Positions 1 through 8,069 of a stretch of DNA of 64,000 bases are shown one piece after another. The stretch lies in assembly GCF_900105785.1 (NCBI RefSeq), contig NZ_LT629799.1:1364001-1428000 (forward strand), read 5' to 3'. The notes beneath the pieces are model-generated. The model did not search any database, was not told the origin of the DNA, and was given only the letters and a program-made list of their open reading frames with translations. The translations under genes were made by a program, and so were the position numbers. The number at the start of each line of letters is the position of its first letter. The stretch's first letter is position 1. The stretch is from Microlunatus sagamiharensis (GTDB lineage Bacteria > Actinomycetota > Actinomycetes > Propionibacteriales > Propionibacteriaceae).

Positions 1-1114
1 CGCCGGCGATCAGCGGACCCAGCGCGGAGACGCCGGTCTGCAGCCCGGTGAAGAGCCCGAGGGTCGCGCCGACGTGGCCCTGCGGGGCCAGCCCGGCGAC
101 CAGCGGGTTGAGGACGGGGCCGTACATCGTCTCGCCGAGGGCGAAGACGCCGAAGGTGCTCACGAGCACGACCGCCGCCAGGCCCGGGAACGACGCGACG
201 GCGCCGAGACCGACCCAGCAGGCGAGCCAGATCGCGCCGACGGCCATCAGCAGCGGCGCGGCCGGACGGTTCGCCGTCCAGCGGACCACCGCGAGCTGCA
301 GGGCGATGAGGACGAAGCAGTTCACCGCGGCGGCGAGCCCGACGGTGCGCGCGGGCACGTCCAGGACGGTCAGCGCGTACGCGGGCAGGCCGGTGTCGAA
401 CTGCGCGTAGAAGGCGAGCGCGAGGGCGACGGTCAGCACCGCGGTCCAGCGCAGCGCCGGGGCGGCGAGCACGAGGCGCAGGGCCTGCGCCGCCTGACCC
501 CGCCCGCGGGGGACGTCGGCGGCGGTCGCGCCCGCGGCCGGCGTGCGCGGGACGAGCGCCATCATGCCGGCGGCGACCAGGTAGCCCGCGGCCGCGGCGC
601 CGAACCCGACGTCGAGCCCGTCCGGACGCGCGAGGTCGACCAGGTAGCCGGCGACGAAGGCGCCGATCCCCATGCCGAGCGCCTGCCCGGCGGCCAGCCA
701 CGCGAAGATCGTGCGGCGGTCGGTGCTGGCGCTGGTCTGCAGCAGCAGGACCGACTGCGCCGGCCCGCCCGCGGCCATGGCGAAGCCGAACGCGGTCATG
801 CCGACGGCGTACGCGGTCGGGGTGTCGGCGAGCATCAGCGAACCCGCCGCGAGGGCCGCCGCGACCTTGGTGACGACGGCGACGAGCGCGGGGGACCAGC
901 GGTCGGCCAGGCGGCCGCCGACCGGACCGGCCACGAGCGCGGCGACGGAGAAGAGGCTCGCCGCGACCGCGGCCACCGCCCCGCCCCACCCGCGGGTGTC
1001 GGCGGCGTACGCGTACTGGTACGGCAGCACCGTGCCCCACCCCAGCATCGCGACCGCGGAGGCCCCCACGACCCACCGACTGCCACGCCCCACGCCCTGC
1101 CCCACGACCTGCAC
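1..1114 (-). CDS. MFS transporter, 3' end cut by window edge
   Basis: The minus strand is open from a GTG at 1114 to the left edge and encodes at least 371 residues of a hydrophobic protein. Long apolar helices alternate with short charged loops, and a loop rich in Gly/Arg/Asp (VGGRLADRW) between helices 2 and 3 matches the major facilitator superfamily signature. The start is chosen because GAGGAG lies about 8 bases upstream. The stop codon is outside the window. MFS proteins of this kind export drugs or small metabolites across the inner membrane; the substrate cannot be inferred. It is the last gene of a leftward run and is separated from the next gene by about 80 bp. Confidence 0.85.
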   Translation of the reverse strand, partial: MQVVGQGVGRGSRWVVGASAVAMLGWGTVLPYQYAYAADTRGWGGAVAAVAASLFSVAALVAGPVGGRLADRWSPALVAVVTKVAAALAAGSLMLADTPTAYAVGMTAFGFAMAAGGPAQSVLLLQTSASTDRRTIFAWLAAGQALGMGIGAFVAGYLVDLARPDGLDVGFGAAAAGYLVAAGMMALVPRTPAAGATAADVPRGRGQAAQALRLVLAAPALRWTAVLTVALALAFYAQFDTGLPAYALTVLDVPARTVGLAAAVNCFVLIALQLAVVRWTANRPAAPLLMAVGAIWLACWVGLGAVASFPGLAAVVLVSTFGVFALGETMYGPVLNPLVAGLAPQGHVGATLGLFTGLQTGVSALGPLIAG

Positions 1115-1195
1115 CGTCCACGCTCCTCGATCTGACAACCGAGGTTTCGCAACGAAGACTTCGATGTGGAAATTCCAGGTCGTTCCCGAGGAGTT

Positions 1196-1810
1196 TCAGG
1201 ACAGGCGCGAACGCACCCGCCCGATGCGGTCCAGCACGGTCTTGCGGTCGCCGTGCGCCCGCTCGTACGCCTCGACGCGGTCCAGCGAGCCGGCGTCGTC
1301 GAGCCGCCCGACCGCCTTGACGGCCTCCTTGGCGTCGAGGTCGGCGTAGCCGTCGACGCCGGGGTCGTCGTGGGCCCGCGCATGGGCGCCGGCCTTCTTG
1401 GCGGCGTCGGTGTTGGCGACGAACTGCTCGCCCTGCGCGCTGCCCTCGGCCTTCTTGGCGTCGGACGCCCTCTTCTCGTCCTCGCTGAGCTCGTCCCACG
1501 CATCCTTGGGCAGGTAGCGCTTGGAGGCGCCGCCCTTCTCCCGCGCGGAGCCGGTGGTCGCGGCGCCGCCGTCAGAGGTCTGCCAGTCCTCCTGGCTCCA
1601 CTGCGACAGGTGCTGCTGCGTCTCGTCCTTCTCGCCGAGGTAGCCGCCGCCCTCGCGCTCAAACGCGGCCTTGAGCAGCTGCGCCTTGCGCGCGCTCCAC
1701 TGACCGGGCTTGCCGCCCTTGTCGTCGGCCTGGACCTCGTCCTTGAGCCGCGCACGCAGGTCGGGGTCGGTGTACTTGTCCGCCCAGCTCTTCGGTGGCT
1801 TCGTCGCCAT
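1196..1810 (-). CDS. DUF5872-like small hydrophilic protein
   Basis: A 204-aa soluble protein, strongly charged, with no signal peptide or membrane segment. The N-terminal part (residues about 8-55) reads WADKYTDPDLRARLKDEV, then a Gly-rich KPGQWSARKAQLL stretch and EREGGGY. I associate this pattern with the DUF5872 family, whose function is unknown. The C-terminal 60 residues are helical, alternate Asp/Glu with Arg/Lys and look like a small helical bundle. It is transcribed leftward between the CapA-M15 lipoprotein and the MFS gene, about 115 bp from the former. Family assignment is from memory of motifs; the coding call itself is firm. Confidence 0.75.
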   Translation of the reverse strand: MATKPPKSWADKYTDPDLRARLKDEVQADDKGGKPGQWSARKAQLLKAAFEREGGGYLGEKDETQQHLSQWSQEDWQTSDGGAATTGSAREKGGASKRYLPKDAWDELSEDEKRASDAKKAEGSAQGEQFVANTDAAKKAGAHARAHDDPGVDGYADLDAKEAVKAVGRLDDAGSLDRVEAYERAHGDRKTVLDRIGRVRSRLS

Positions 1811-1924
1811 GGGTCTCTCCTCCAGTCGGGGTCGCCGAGGAAGCCGAACGCGCGCTCGGCGGCGGCCCAGCGCACGAGCGACTCCCCGGTGCCGCTCGTG
1901 CGGGCAGCCTAGGGACGCGCCGGC

Positions 1925-3679
1925 TCAGCCGGTGAAGAAGTGCTGGTAGTCGGGGTCGGCCCAGGTGCCGCCCCACGACCAGCCGACCTTCGCGAAGGCC
2001 CGCACGACCACGTCGCCGTCGGCGACCACGCCCGGCGGCAGGTCCTCGCTGCCGGCGCGGTCGACCTCGAGGAAGCGCCGGCCCGCCTCGGGCGCGACGT
2101 CGCCCGGGGTGACGTACGGGTTCTGCACGGGGTTGACGTCGACCGCCGCCCCGTACGCGTGGCGGGAGTAGCCCGAGGAGCCGGCGACCGTGCGGCAGTT
2201 GTAGGCCGACGAGTTGTTGGCGGCCATCGAGCGGTCGTCGTCGCCGCCGTAGTCGTCGACGAGCTGCATCCGCTCGATCGGAAAGCGCTCCCGGTAGAGC
2301 TCGCCGAAGGCCACCACCAGGTCGCGTGCGTGGTCGCGGTGCACGACGAGCTGGCCGGTCCTCGCCCGGCCGTCGAAGCCGAGGTGGGTGAGCTCGAGGA
2401 GCCGGAGGTCGGCCAGCTCGACGGGGCAGCGCTCGGAGCGGTGGCTCGCCTCGCGCATCCGCGTCCGCACCGCCGCCGGCAGGGTCCTGATCGAGGACGC
2501 GTACGCGGGCAGCGCGGTGCTGGCGCCGTCACCGGAGCCCTCCGCCTCGGCCACGGAACCAGGGCCCGGGGCGAGGCCGGTGCAGCCGCGCAGGTCCTCC
2601 CAGTCCTCGACCGCACGGTCGCGGGCGCCGCCGCCGAGCGGTCGCGGCGGCCCGCCGTCCTCCCCGATCTCGCCGGGCACCCACTCCTCGCCGACCACAC
2701 CGCCGTCGGCGACCTCGAGGCGCAGCACGCCGGTGTCGGACTGGTTGCCGTGGTACCAGAGGAAGTTGCCGAGGCCGTAGGCGACGTAGGTGCTGCCGAG
2801 CATGCCGGCGCCCTGCGGCTGGTGCGCGTGCGAGCCGACCACGACGTCCGCACCCGCGTCGGCCAGGTCCTGGGCGAGGGAGAGCTGGCCGTCGGTCGGG
2901 CAGGCGGTGTTCTCCGCGCCCCAGTGCAGGTAGACCGCGACGACGTCGTTCTCCCGGTCGGCGTCCCGGACGGCCGAGACGAGCCGGGAGCCGGCACGGA
3001 CGACGCCCGGGCCGCCCTTCGCCACGTCCCAGATCGAGGAGCGGCTCTCCAGGGGCGAGGCGTCGGCCGCGAGCACGGCCACCCGCGTCCCGTCGACGGT
3101 CGTCTCGTACGGGCGGAGGGCCTGCGTGATGTCGGCCCCGACCCCGAGGACCGCCACGTCGGCGCCGCGGGCGGCGCGCAGCGTGTCGCGCAGGCCGGCC
3201 GCGCCGAAGTCGGCGCCGTGGTTGTTGGCCATCGACACGGCGTCCACGCCGGAGCGCTCCAGGAGGTCGAGGGCCGCGGGCGGGCTGCGGAACCAGTAGC
3301 GCTGCGCCGGGTCCTCGAGCTCCTTGCGGGCGCGCGAGCCGCCGGTCGTCAGCGCGCTCTCAAGGTTGACCACGGCCACGTCGGCCGAGCGCAGGGCACC
3401 CGACATGCGCCCGAGCGTCGAGCCGGGCTCGTCGAGGAGGTCGGCGACGTCGCCCTCGAAGTGCACGTCACCGGCGAAGGCCAGCGTCACCGGGCTGAGC
3501 CGCGCGGCCGGCCCCGGATCGGGACCCGGGTCGGGCCCAGGGGGCGCCCCGCTCGTCGACCCGGTCGGTCCGGGTGGTGCGGGCTCGTCGCGCTCGGCGT
3601 CCGGCGTGCACCCCGTGAGGGCGACCACCACGGCCAGGGCGGGCAGCAGCCCGGGTCTCGTCCTGCCAGCTCGTCGCAC
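1925..3679 (-). CDS. Lipoprotein fusing CapA-like phosphoesterase to M15 peptidase
   Basis: 584 aa. The GTG start gives a lipoprotein signal peptide ending in ALTGC (Cys about residue 24), followed by a Pro/Gly-rich linker. Residues about 65-340 carry CapA/PgsA metallophosphatase motifs: FAGDVHF, ANNHGADFG, HWGAEN and GSHAHQPQG. Residues about 400-584 form an M15 D-Ala-D-Ala carboxypeptidase-like domain with SRHAYGAAVDVNP (zinc His and Asp) and a C-terminal YQHFF that supplies the late His. CapA proteins act in poly-glutamate or envelope polymer handling; M15 enzymes cleave peptidoglycan stem peptides. The fusion suggests an outward-facing, membrane-tethered envelope-modifying enzyme. Both domains look intact. 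The next gene upstream, a PIG-L deacetylase, is on the same strand. Confidence 0.88.
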   Translation of the reverse strand: MRRAGRTRPGLLPALAVVVALTGCTPDAERDEPAPPGPTGSTSGAPPGPDPGPDPGPAARLSPVTLAFAGDVHFEGDVADLLDEPGSTLGRMSGALRSADVAVVNLESALTTGGSRARKELEDPAQRYWFRSPPAALDLLERSGVDAVSMANNHGADFGAAGLRDTLRAARGADVAVLGVGADITQALRPYETTVDGTRVAVLAADASPLESRSSIWDVAKGGPGVVRAGSRLVSAVRDADRENDVVAVYLHWGAENTACPTDGQLSLAQDLADAGADVVVGSHAHQPQGAGMLGSTYVAYGLGNFLWYHGNQSDTGVLRLEVADGGVVGEEWVPGEIGEDGGPPRPLGGGARDRAVEDWEDLRGCTGLAPGPGSVAEAEGSGDGASTALPAYASSIRTLPAAVRTRMREASHRSERCPVELADLRLLELTHLGFDGRARTGQLVVHRDHARDLVVAFGELYRERFPIERMQLVDDYGGDDDRSMAANNSSAYNCRTVAGSSGYSRHAYGAAVDVNPVQNPYVTPGDVAPEAGRRFLEVDRAGSEDLPPGVVADGDVVVRAFAKVGWSWGGTWADPDYQHFFTG

Positions 3680-3743
3680 GTCGACCTCCCGCAGACACTC
3701 TGCGCGGGCAGGCCAAGCCCATACGCAGGCTCAGTGAACGGCC

Positions 3744-4523
3744 TCAGTTGATGCGCGTCACCGCGAAGACCTCGGCCAGGCGACCGGCGGGCAGCCCGGC
3801 GCGCTCGGCGTTCGCCGAGTTCCAGCCGCGCAGCATCTCCTCGAGCCCGTCGCCGAGGTGCCCGGTCTGCGAGGCGTGCGCGCCCAGCGCGGCGAGCTTG
3901 CGGTCGAAGCGGTCGGTGATGTCAACGACGTGCTGGCTGTCCTCGTGCGCCATCAGCCAGAGCTCGACGACCTTCCACGGCTCGAGGCCCTCGTCGAGGA
4001 GCTCGGGCCAGGCGAAGCGGTTCTCCGAGGCCGGGTAGACCGCCCGGACCGTCGCCTCGCCGGCGGCGAGGTGGTCGGGGTGCGAGGCCTGGAGGCGCTG
4101 CAGCATCCGGACCGGCGACTGGCACAGCACGCGGCGCGGGCGCACGTCGCGCAGCACCCGGACGATCTGGCGCTGCAGCTCCCAGGTCGGCTCGAGCCAC
4201 CCGTCGCCGAAGCCGTCGAGGAAGCGCACGTCGGTGACGCCGAGCTCGGCCGAGGCCGCGCGCTGCTCCCGCTCGCGCAGCAGCGGCATCTCCTCGCGAG
4301 GGGTGTCGTCGAAGCCGCCCTGGTCGCCGCGGGTGCACAGCAGCAGCGTCACCTCGACGCCCGCCGCGACCCAGCCGGCCACCGTCCCGGCCGCGCCGAA
4401 GTCGGCGTCGTCGGGGTGCGCGGCCACGACGAGGGCGCGCTCGACCTCCGCGTCCGGGAGCGGCTCCGCCCAGCCGAAGGGACTCCTCTGCGGTGCTCGC
4501 CCGCCCTGCTCCGTCACCGCCAC
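3744..4523 (-). CDS. PIG-L family N-acetylglucosaminyl deacetylase-like protein
   Basis: 259 aa. The zinc-binding signature AAHPDDADFG lies near residue 33 and the second metal motif SHPDH near residue 150. A LLLCTRGDQGG stretch follows the first motif, as in the MshB/Mca/PIG-L superfamily. These enzymes remove an acetyl group from GlcNAc-type substrates (GlcNAc-PI, mycothiol precursors or related conjugates) in the cytoplasm. The sequence does not settle whether this is a mycothiol enzyme or a lipid or antibiotic deacetylase. The start is GTG at 4523; a second in-frame GTG lies six bases downstream. It sits 25 bp after an SDR gene and 64 bp before the CapA-M15 gene, so a shared transcript is likely. 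Confidence 0.88.
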   Translation of the reverse strand: MAVTEQGGRAPQRSPFGWAEPLPDAEVERALVVAAHPDDADFGAAGTVAGWVAAGVEVTLLLCTRGDQGGFDDTPREEMPLLREREQRAASAELGVTDVRFLDGFGDGWLEPTWELQRQIVRVLRDVRPRRVLCQSPVRMLQRLQASHPDHLAAGEATVRAVYPASENRFAWPELLDEGLEPWKVVELWLMAHEDSQHVVDITDRFDRKLAALGAHASQTGHLGDGLEEMLRGWNSANAERAGLPAGRLAEVFAVTRIN

Positions 4524-4548
4524 AGGCTACGGCGGGCGGCGGGACGCC

Positions 4549-5268
4549 TCACGTCTGCGAGACGGGGCTCATCACCAGCTCGTCGATCCGTACGTGAGCG
4601 GGGGACTCGAGCACGAAGAGCACCGCCCGCGCGACGTCCTCGGCGCTCAGCATGACCTTGCGCGCGTCGGCGTCGGGCACGTTCGGGCGCATCCGCAGGA
4701 AGTCGGTGTCCACGTCTCCGGGGCAGAGGTGGCAGGCCCGGATGCCGTGGACCGCCTCAGCCGCGTTCAGGCTCTGGCACACCGCCGTCAGGCCGGTCTT
4801 GCTGGCCGAGTAGGCGACGCCGGCGCCGGGGGAGAAGCGCCACCCCGCGTACGAGGACACGACGACGACCTGGCCGCCCGCCTCGCGCAGGTCCGGCAGG
4901 ACGGCGTCGACCGTGGCGACGACGCCGGTGAGGTTCGTCGCGACGACGGCGGCGAAGGTGGGGACGTCCTGGTCGGCCCAGACCCGCCGCGGCGTGTTCA
5001 GCCCGGCGGCGAGCACGAGGTCGTCGACCCGGCCCCACCGCTCGCGCACCGCGTCGCGGGCCGGTGCGACCGCGTCGGGGTCGGCGACGTCGAGGGGCAC
5101 GACGAGCGCCTCGCCGCCGGCGTCGGTGACCAGCCGGGCGGTCTCGGCCAGCGCGTCGGGCCGGCGCCCGGACAGCGCGACCCGGCGGCCCTGCGCCCCG
5201 AGCGCGACCGCGGCGGCGCGGCCCATCCCGCTGCCGGCACCGGTGAGCCAGACGACGCGGCCGCTCAT
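4549..5268 (-). CDS. SDR family oxidoreductase
   Basis: 239 aa classical short-chain dehydrogenase. The N-terminal cofactor motif TGAGSGMG (residues about 10-17) is followed by an Arg-rich beta-2 end (SGRRPD) that suggests NADP(H). The catalytic SSYAG and YSASK (Tyr-x-x-x-Lys) motifs are both present, and the C-terminal part contains a CPGDVDTDF segment. The ATG overlaps the stop of the upstream SDR gene (ATGA), so the two are translationally coupled. The substrate is unknown. The original open frame extends upstream, but that part is antisense-like sequence of the neighbouring SDR, so the ATG at 5268 is preferred. Confidence 0.9.
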   Translation of the reverse strand: MSGRVVWLTGAGSGMGRAAAVALGAQGRRVALSGRRPDALAETARLVTDAGGEALVVPLDVADPDAVAPARDAVRERWGRVDDLVLAAGLNTPRRVWADQDVPTFAAVVATNLTGVVATVDAVLPDLREAGGQVVVVSSYAGWRFSPGAGVAYSASKTGLTAVCQSLNAAEAVHGIRACHLCPGDVDTDFLRMRPNVPDADARKVMLSAEDVARAVLFVLESPAHVRIDELVMSPVSQT

Positions 5269-6053
5269 GCACCGGTCCCTCGGTCGGTCGCGCCGGCGCG
5301 CTCGTACGCACGCTGCGGCAGCTGGGTCGCGAGCTTGCCGCCGCTCACGTCGAGCAGCGTGCCCGTGACGTAGCGCGCCGCGTCGCTGGCCAGGAAGACC
5401 ACGGCGTCGGCGACCTCCTGCGGCTCGCCCCAGCGCCGCAGCGTGAGGGTGTCGAGGAGGCGGTCCTGGGCGGCCTGCGGCATCTCGGCGAAGCCGTTCA
5501 TCGCGGTCGGGACCATGCCCGGGGCGTACGCGTTGGCCGTGACGCCCCACGGCCCGAGCTCGCCGGCGAGGGTGCGGGTGAGCTGGACGACCGCGGCCTT
5601 GGAGGCGGCGTACGCCCCCGCGCCGACGCTCGGCACGATGGCGGCGAAGGACGCGGCGTTGACGATGCGCCCGCTGCGCTGCGCCTTCATCACCGGCGCG
5701 ACGGCGCGGCACATCTTGAACACGCCGCCGACGTTCACGGCGAAGCAGCGGTCCCAGTCGTCGTCGGTGAGCTCCTCGATCGAGCCCTCGACGTTGATGC
5801 CGGCGTTGTTGACGAGGACGTCGACGCGCCCGAAGCGCTCGACGACGTCGGCGACCAGCGCGCGGGTGGCCTCGCCGTCGGTGACGTCGGCCGCCAGCCC
5901 GGCGCCGTCGGGCAGCCAGGCCACGGCCTCGGCCGTGAGGTCGACGCCCACGACCACCGAGCCCTCGCGCACGAACGTCTCGGCGATCACCCGCCCGATG
6001 CCGCGCCCCGCTCCGGTGACCAGCACCACCCTGTCGGTCAGGTCCAGCTCCAC
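5265..6053 (-). CDS. SDR family oxidoreductase
   Basis: 262 aa classical SDR. TGAGRGIG near residue 14 is the dinucleotide motif, NNAGINVEG the NNAG motif, and YAASKAA the catalytic Tyr-Lys. The DLT at the end of beta-2 suggests NAD(H) preference, unlike the adjacent SDR, which carries an Arg-rich NADP-type loop. The C-terminal YVTGTLLDVSGG is typical of FabG-like enzymes. It starts 1 bp after the stop of the cyclase-like flavoprotein and overlaps the following SDR by 4 bp, so the three genes form one tight unit. A pair of SDRs behind a cyclase may modify the same compound, but this is only context. Confidence 0.9.
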   Translation of the reverse strand: MELDLTDRVVLVTGAGRGIGRVIAETFVREGSVVVGVDLTAEAVAWLPDGAGLAADVTDGEATRALVADVVERFGRVDVLVNNAGINVEGSIEELTDDDWDRCFAVNVGGVFKMCRAVAPVMKAQRSGRIVNAASFAAIVPSVGAGAYAASKAAVVQLTRTLAGELGPWGVTANAYAPGMVPTAMNGFAEMPQAAQDRLLDTLTLRRWGEPQEVADAVVFLASDAARYVTGTLLDVSGGKLATQLPQRAYERAGATDRGTGA

Positions 6054-6054
6054 G

Positions 6055-7245
6055 TCAGGCTCCTCGTGCTCGGCGGGTGGTCCCGCTGTGACGGCCCCAT
6101 CGTGGCAGGGCCGACCCGACCGCCACGGCGGTGAGCTGCGGCGGCAGCGTGCGGGCCATCCGCATCATCGCCGCGGCCGTTCCGATGGGGTCGGTGCGGT
6201 CGGAGAGGTAGGCGCGCTGCCGGTCGGGCGGCAGCGCGAAGAAGGCGGCGAAGAACTGCTCGACCCCTCCGTGCGGGAGCCGCAGCAGCGTGGTCAGCCC
6301 CATGTCGCGCAGCTGCTGGACCCGCCGGGCCCGCGCGGGCCACACGACCGACCAGACGTCGCGGCCCCCGGCGACCGCCTGGGCGACGTCCTCGGCCAGG
6401 CGCAGCGCGAGCGCGACGCTGTAGCCGGTCGCGGGGTGCATGAGCCCGGCGCGCGCGCCCAGCGCGACGGGCCGGTCGGGCGGTGCCTGCCGGGCGGGGC
6501 GCGACGCCCGCGGGTCGGGCTCGACGCTGAAGCGCACGCGCTCGACCCGCTCGGTCCCGTCGAGCACGACCCCGCGCGCGGCCAGGCGCCGCTCCAGGCG
6601 GCGCTGCAGCTCGCGGAGCCCGAGCGCCGGCCGCCCGACCAGGCAGGTCTCCTCGAGCAGCGTGGTCCGCTCGTCGAGCGGGACGGCGTAGAGGAAGGAC
6701 GGCGGGGCCTCGACCCCGGCGCCGCCCTCGCCGCGCCAGTCGTCGCGCCAGTCCATGAACCACGGCCCGCCGGCCGGCGCGGCCCGCTCGTGGGGCAGCA
6801 CGAGCCCGTACGCGGTCTGCGCGGCCCGCTCGGTGCTGACGCGCGAGCCGCGGGCGTCGAGGACGAGGTCGGCCTCGACCACCTCGCCGGTGCCGGTGCG
6901 CACCCGGTGGGCGTCGGCGTCGAGGACGGTCGCGTCGCGCACGTCGACGCCGCGCAGGTCCAGCGAGTCCTGCAGCCGCGAGGTGCTGAGCACGTCGTAG
7001 GTGCGCTCGAGCCGGTGCTCGCCACCGGCCCACGCCCGCGGGTGGGGTGTCCGGGTGGCGACCACCGACGCGGGCAGCCACGCGGGGAGCTCGTCGTCCC
7101 AGGCGGCGTACGTGGGCGTCCAGCGGCGGTGCGGGTTCGCGTCGACGGCGACGACGTCGACCCCGGCCGCGGCGAGGCGGTGCGCGACGGAGCGGCCGGC
7201 GGGGCCCAGTCCGAGCACGGCGACCTGGGTCCTGGTCGCCGTCAC
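6055..7245 (-). CDS. Lycopene beta-cyclase family flavoprotein
   Basis: 396 aa. Residues 6-35 form a Rossmann FAD/NAD motif (VLGLGPAGRSVAHRLAAAG) ending in the acidic VDAN. PWFMDWR in the middle, followed by SFLYAVPL and LLEETCL, matches the CrtL/CrtY lycopene cyclase family, as does GARAGLMHPATGYSVALAL near residue 290. Such enzymes cyclise the psi ends of lycopene to beta-ionone rings at the membrane. The GTG start at 7245 places the dinucleotide motif at the N terminus as expected. No other carotenoid gene (crtE, crtB, crtI) is in the window, so the true substrate is open. It is followed after 1 bp by two SDR genes. Confidence 0.85.
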   Translation of the reverse strand: MTATRTQVAVLGLGPAGRSVAHRLAAAGVDVVAVDANPHRRWTPTYAAWDDELPAWLPASVVATRTPHPRAWAGGEHRLERTYDVLSTSRLQDSLDLRGVDVRDATVLDADAHRVRTGTGEVVEADLVLDARGSRVSTERAAQTAYGLVLPHERAAPAGGPWFMDWRDDWRGEGGAGVEAPPSFLYAVPLDERTTLLEETCLVGRPALGLRELQRRLERRLAARGVVLDGTERVERVRFSVEPDPRASRPARQAPPDRPVALGARAGLMHPATGYSVALALRLAEDVAQAVAGGRDVWSVVWPARARRVQQLRDMGLTTLLRLPHGGVEQFFAAFFALPPDRQRAYLSDRTDPIGTAAAMMRMARTLPPQLTAVAVGSALPRWGRHSGTTRRARGA

Positions 7246-7277
7246 GGGACGTGAGTCTGCCAGGGCGGCGGGCGCGC

Positions 7278-7871
7278 TCAGAACGCGCTGTAGCTGTCGA
7301 TCCGCCCCCGGGCACGCCAGCTGGCGACCAGCACGAGCACCCCGGCCGCCAGGCCCGGCACCCACGCGGGGCCGAGGCCGACCCCGACGTCGAGCCGCCC
7401 CAGCAGCACGCGGCCGACCAGCAGGGCGACGGGCGCCAGCACGAGCGGGTAGCCGGACAGGTGCAGGAACCACCACGCGAAGCGGTTGACCTCCTCGGTC
7501 AGCAGCGCCCAGCAGGTCAGGGCGGCCACGACCGTGCCGATCTGCTGCAGGCCGGGCCCGGCCGCGGCGAGGTTGAGGGCGAGGTCGTAGTCGGAGCGGA
7601 CCGGCGGGCGGTAGCCGGGCAGGTAGGTCGGGTCGAGCCCGCCCAGCAGGCTCGCCGCGTCGAAGAGCCGGGGCCGGCCGGTGACCTGCTCGGAGGCGTC
7701 GTTCAGGTAGACCAGCGACACGTACGGCAGCACCGCCCCGAGGAGCAGCAGCACGAGGACGCCGGCCACCTGCAGGGCTCGTGCGCGGGTGACGACGAGG
7801 TTCCCGCGGCGCAGCAGGACGGGCTCGCGATCCGAACCCCGGTTCGGGTCCTGGGCGGGTCCGGCGCTCAT
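7278..7871 (-). CDS. Predicted integral membrane protein
   Basis: 197 aa with ATG at 7871. Three or four hydrophobic segments are visible: residues about 33-55, 107-127, 133-155 and 165-182. The first extramembrane loop (about 55-105) contains a Pro/Tyr-rich YLPGYRPPVRSDYD stretch. I recognise no family. It lies 32 bp upstream of the cyclase-like flavoprotein on the same strand, so it may be the first gene of that operon; a membrane partner for a lipid-substrate cyclase would make sense but is inference. Confidence 0.7.
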   Translation of the reverse strand: MSAGPAQDPNRGSDREPVLLRRGNLVVTRARALQVAGVLVLLLLGAVLPYVSLVYLNDASEQVTGRPRLFDAASLLGGLDPTYLPGYRPPVRSDYDLALNLAAAGPGLQQIGTVVAALTCWALLTEEVNRFAWWFLHLSGYPLVLAPVALLVGRVLLGRLDVGVGLGPAWVPGLAAGVLVLVASWRARGRIDSYSAF

Positions 7872-8069
7872 CCGCCCACGATCCCACCGCTTCCCGCCGA
7901 CACACCCGGTGGGGTGGACCGGCCCCGGGCCGGACGTCCTATCGTGGGCGATGCATCCGCTTGCACCCGGTTCGCGTCGTCGGGGACGACGCTCGAGGAG
8001 GGCCCCCGTGACAGGGCCTCCGGGGCGAGCGGCAGTGTGGGTTGCGCGCAAACGGGATACTTTGCGCCT

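Noticed and set aside
74-1135. Long plus-strand open frame over the MFS gene
   Set aside because: Composed of Arg/Gly/Ala/Asp runs without motifs; the minus strand encodes a clear MFS transporter there.
1940-3751. Plus-strand 603-aa open frame
   Set aside because: Antisense shadow of the CapA-M15 gene, typical of high-G+C DNA; low complexity and no recognisable domain.
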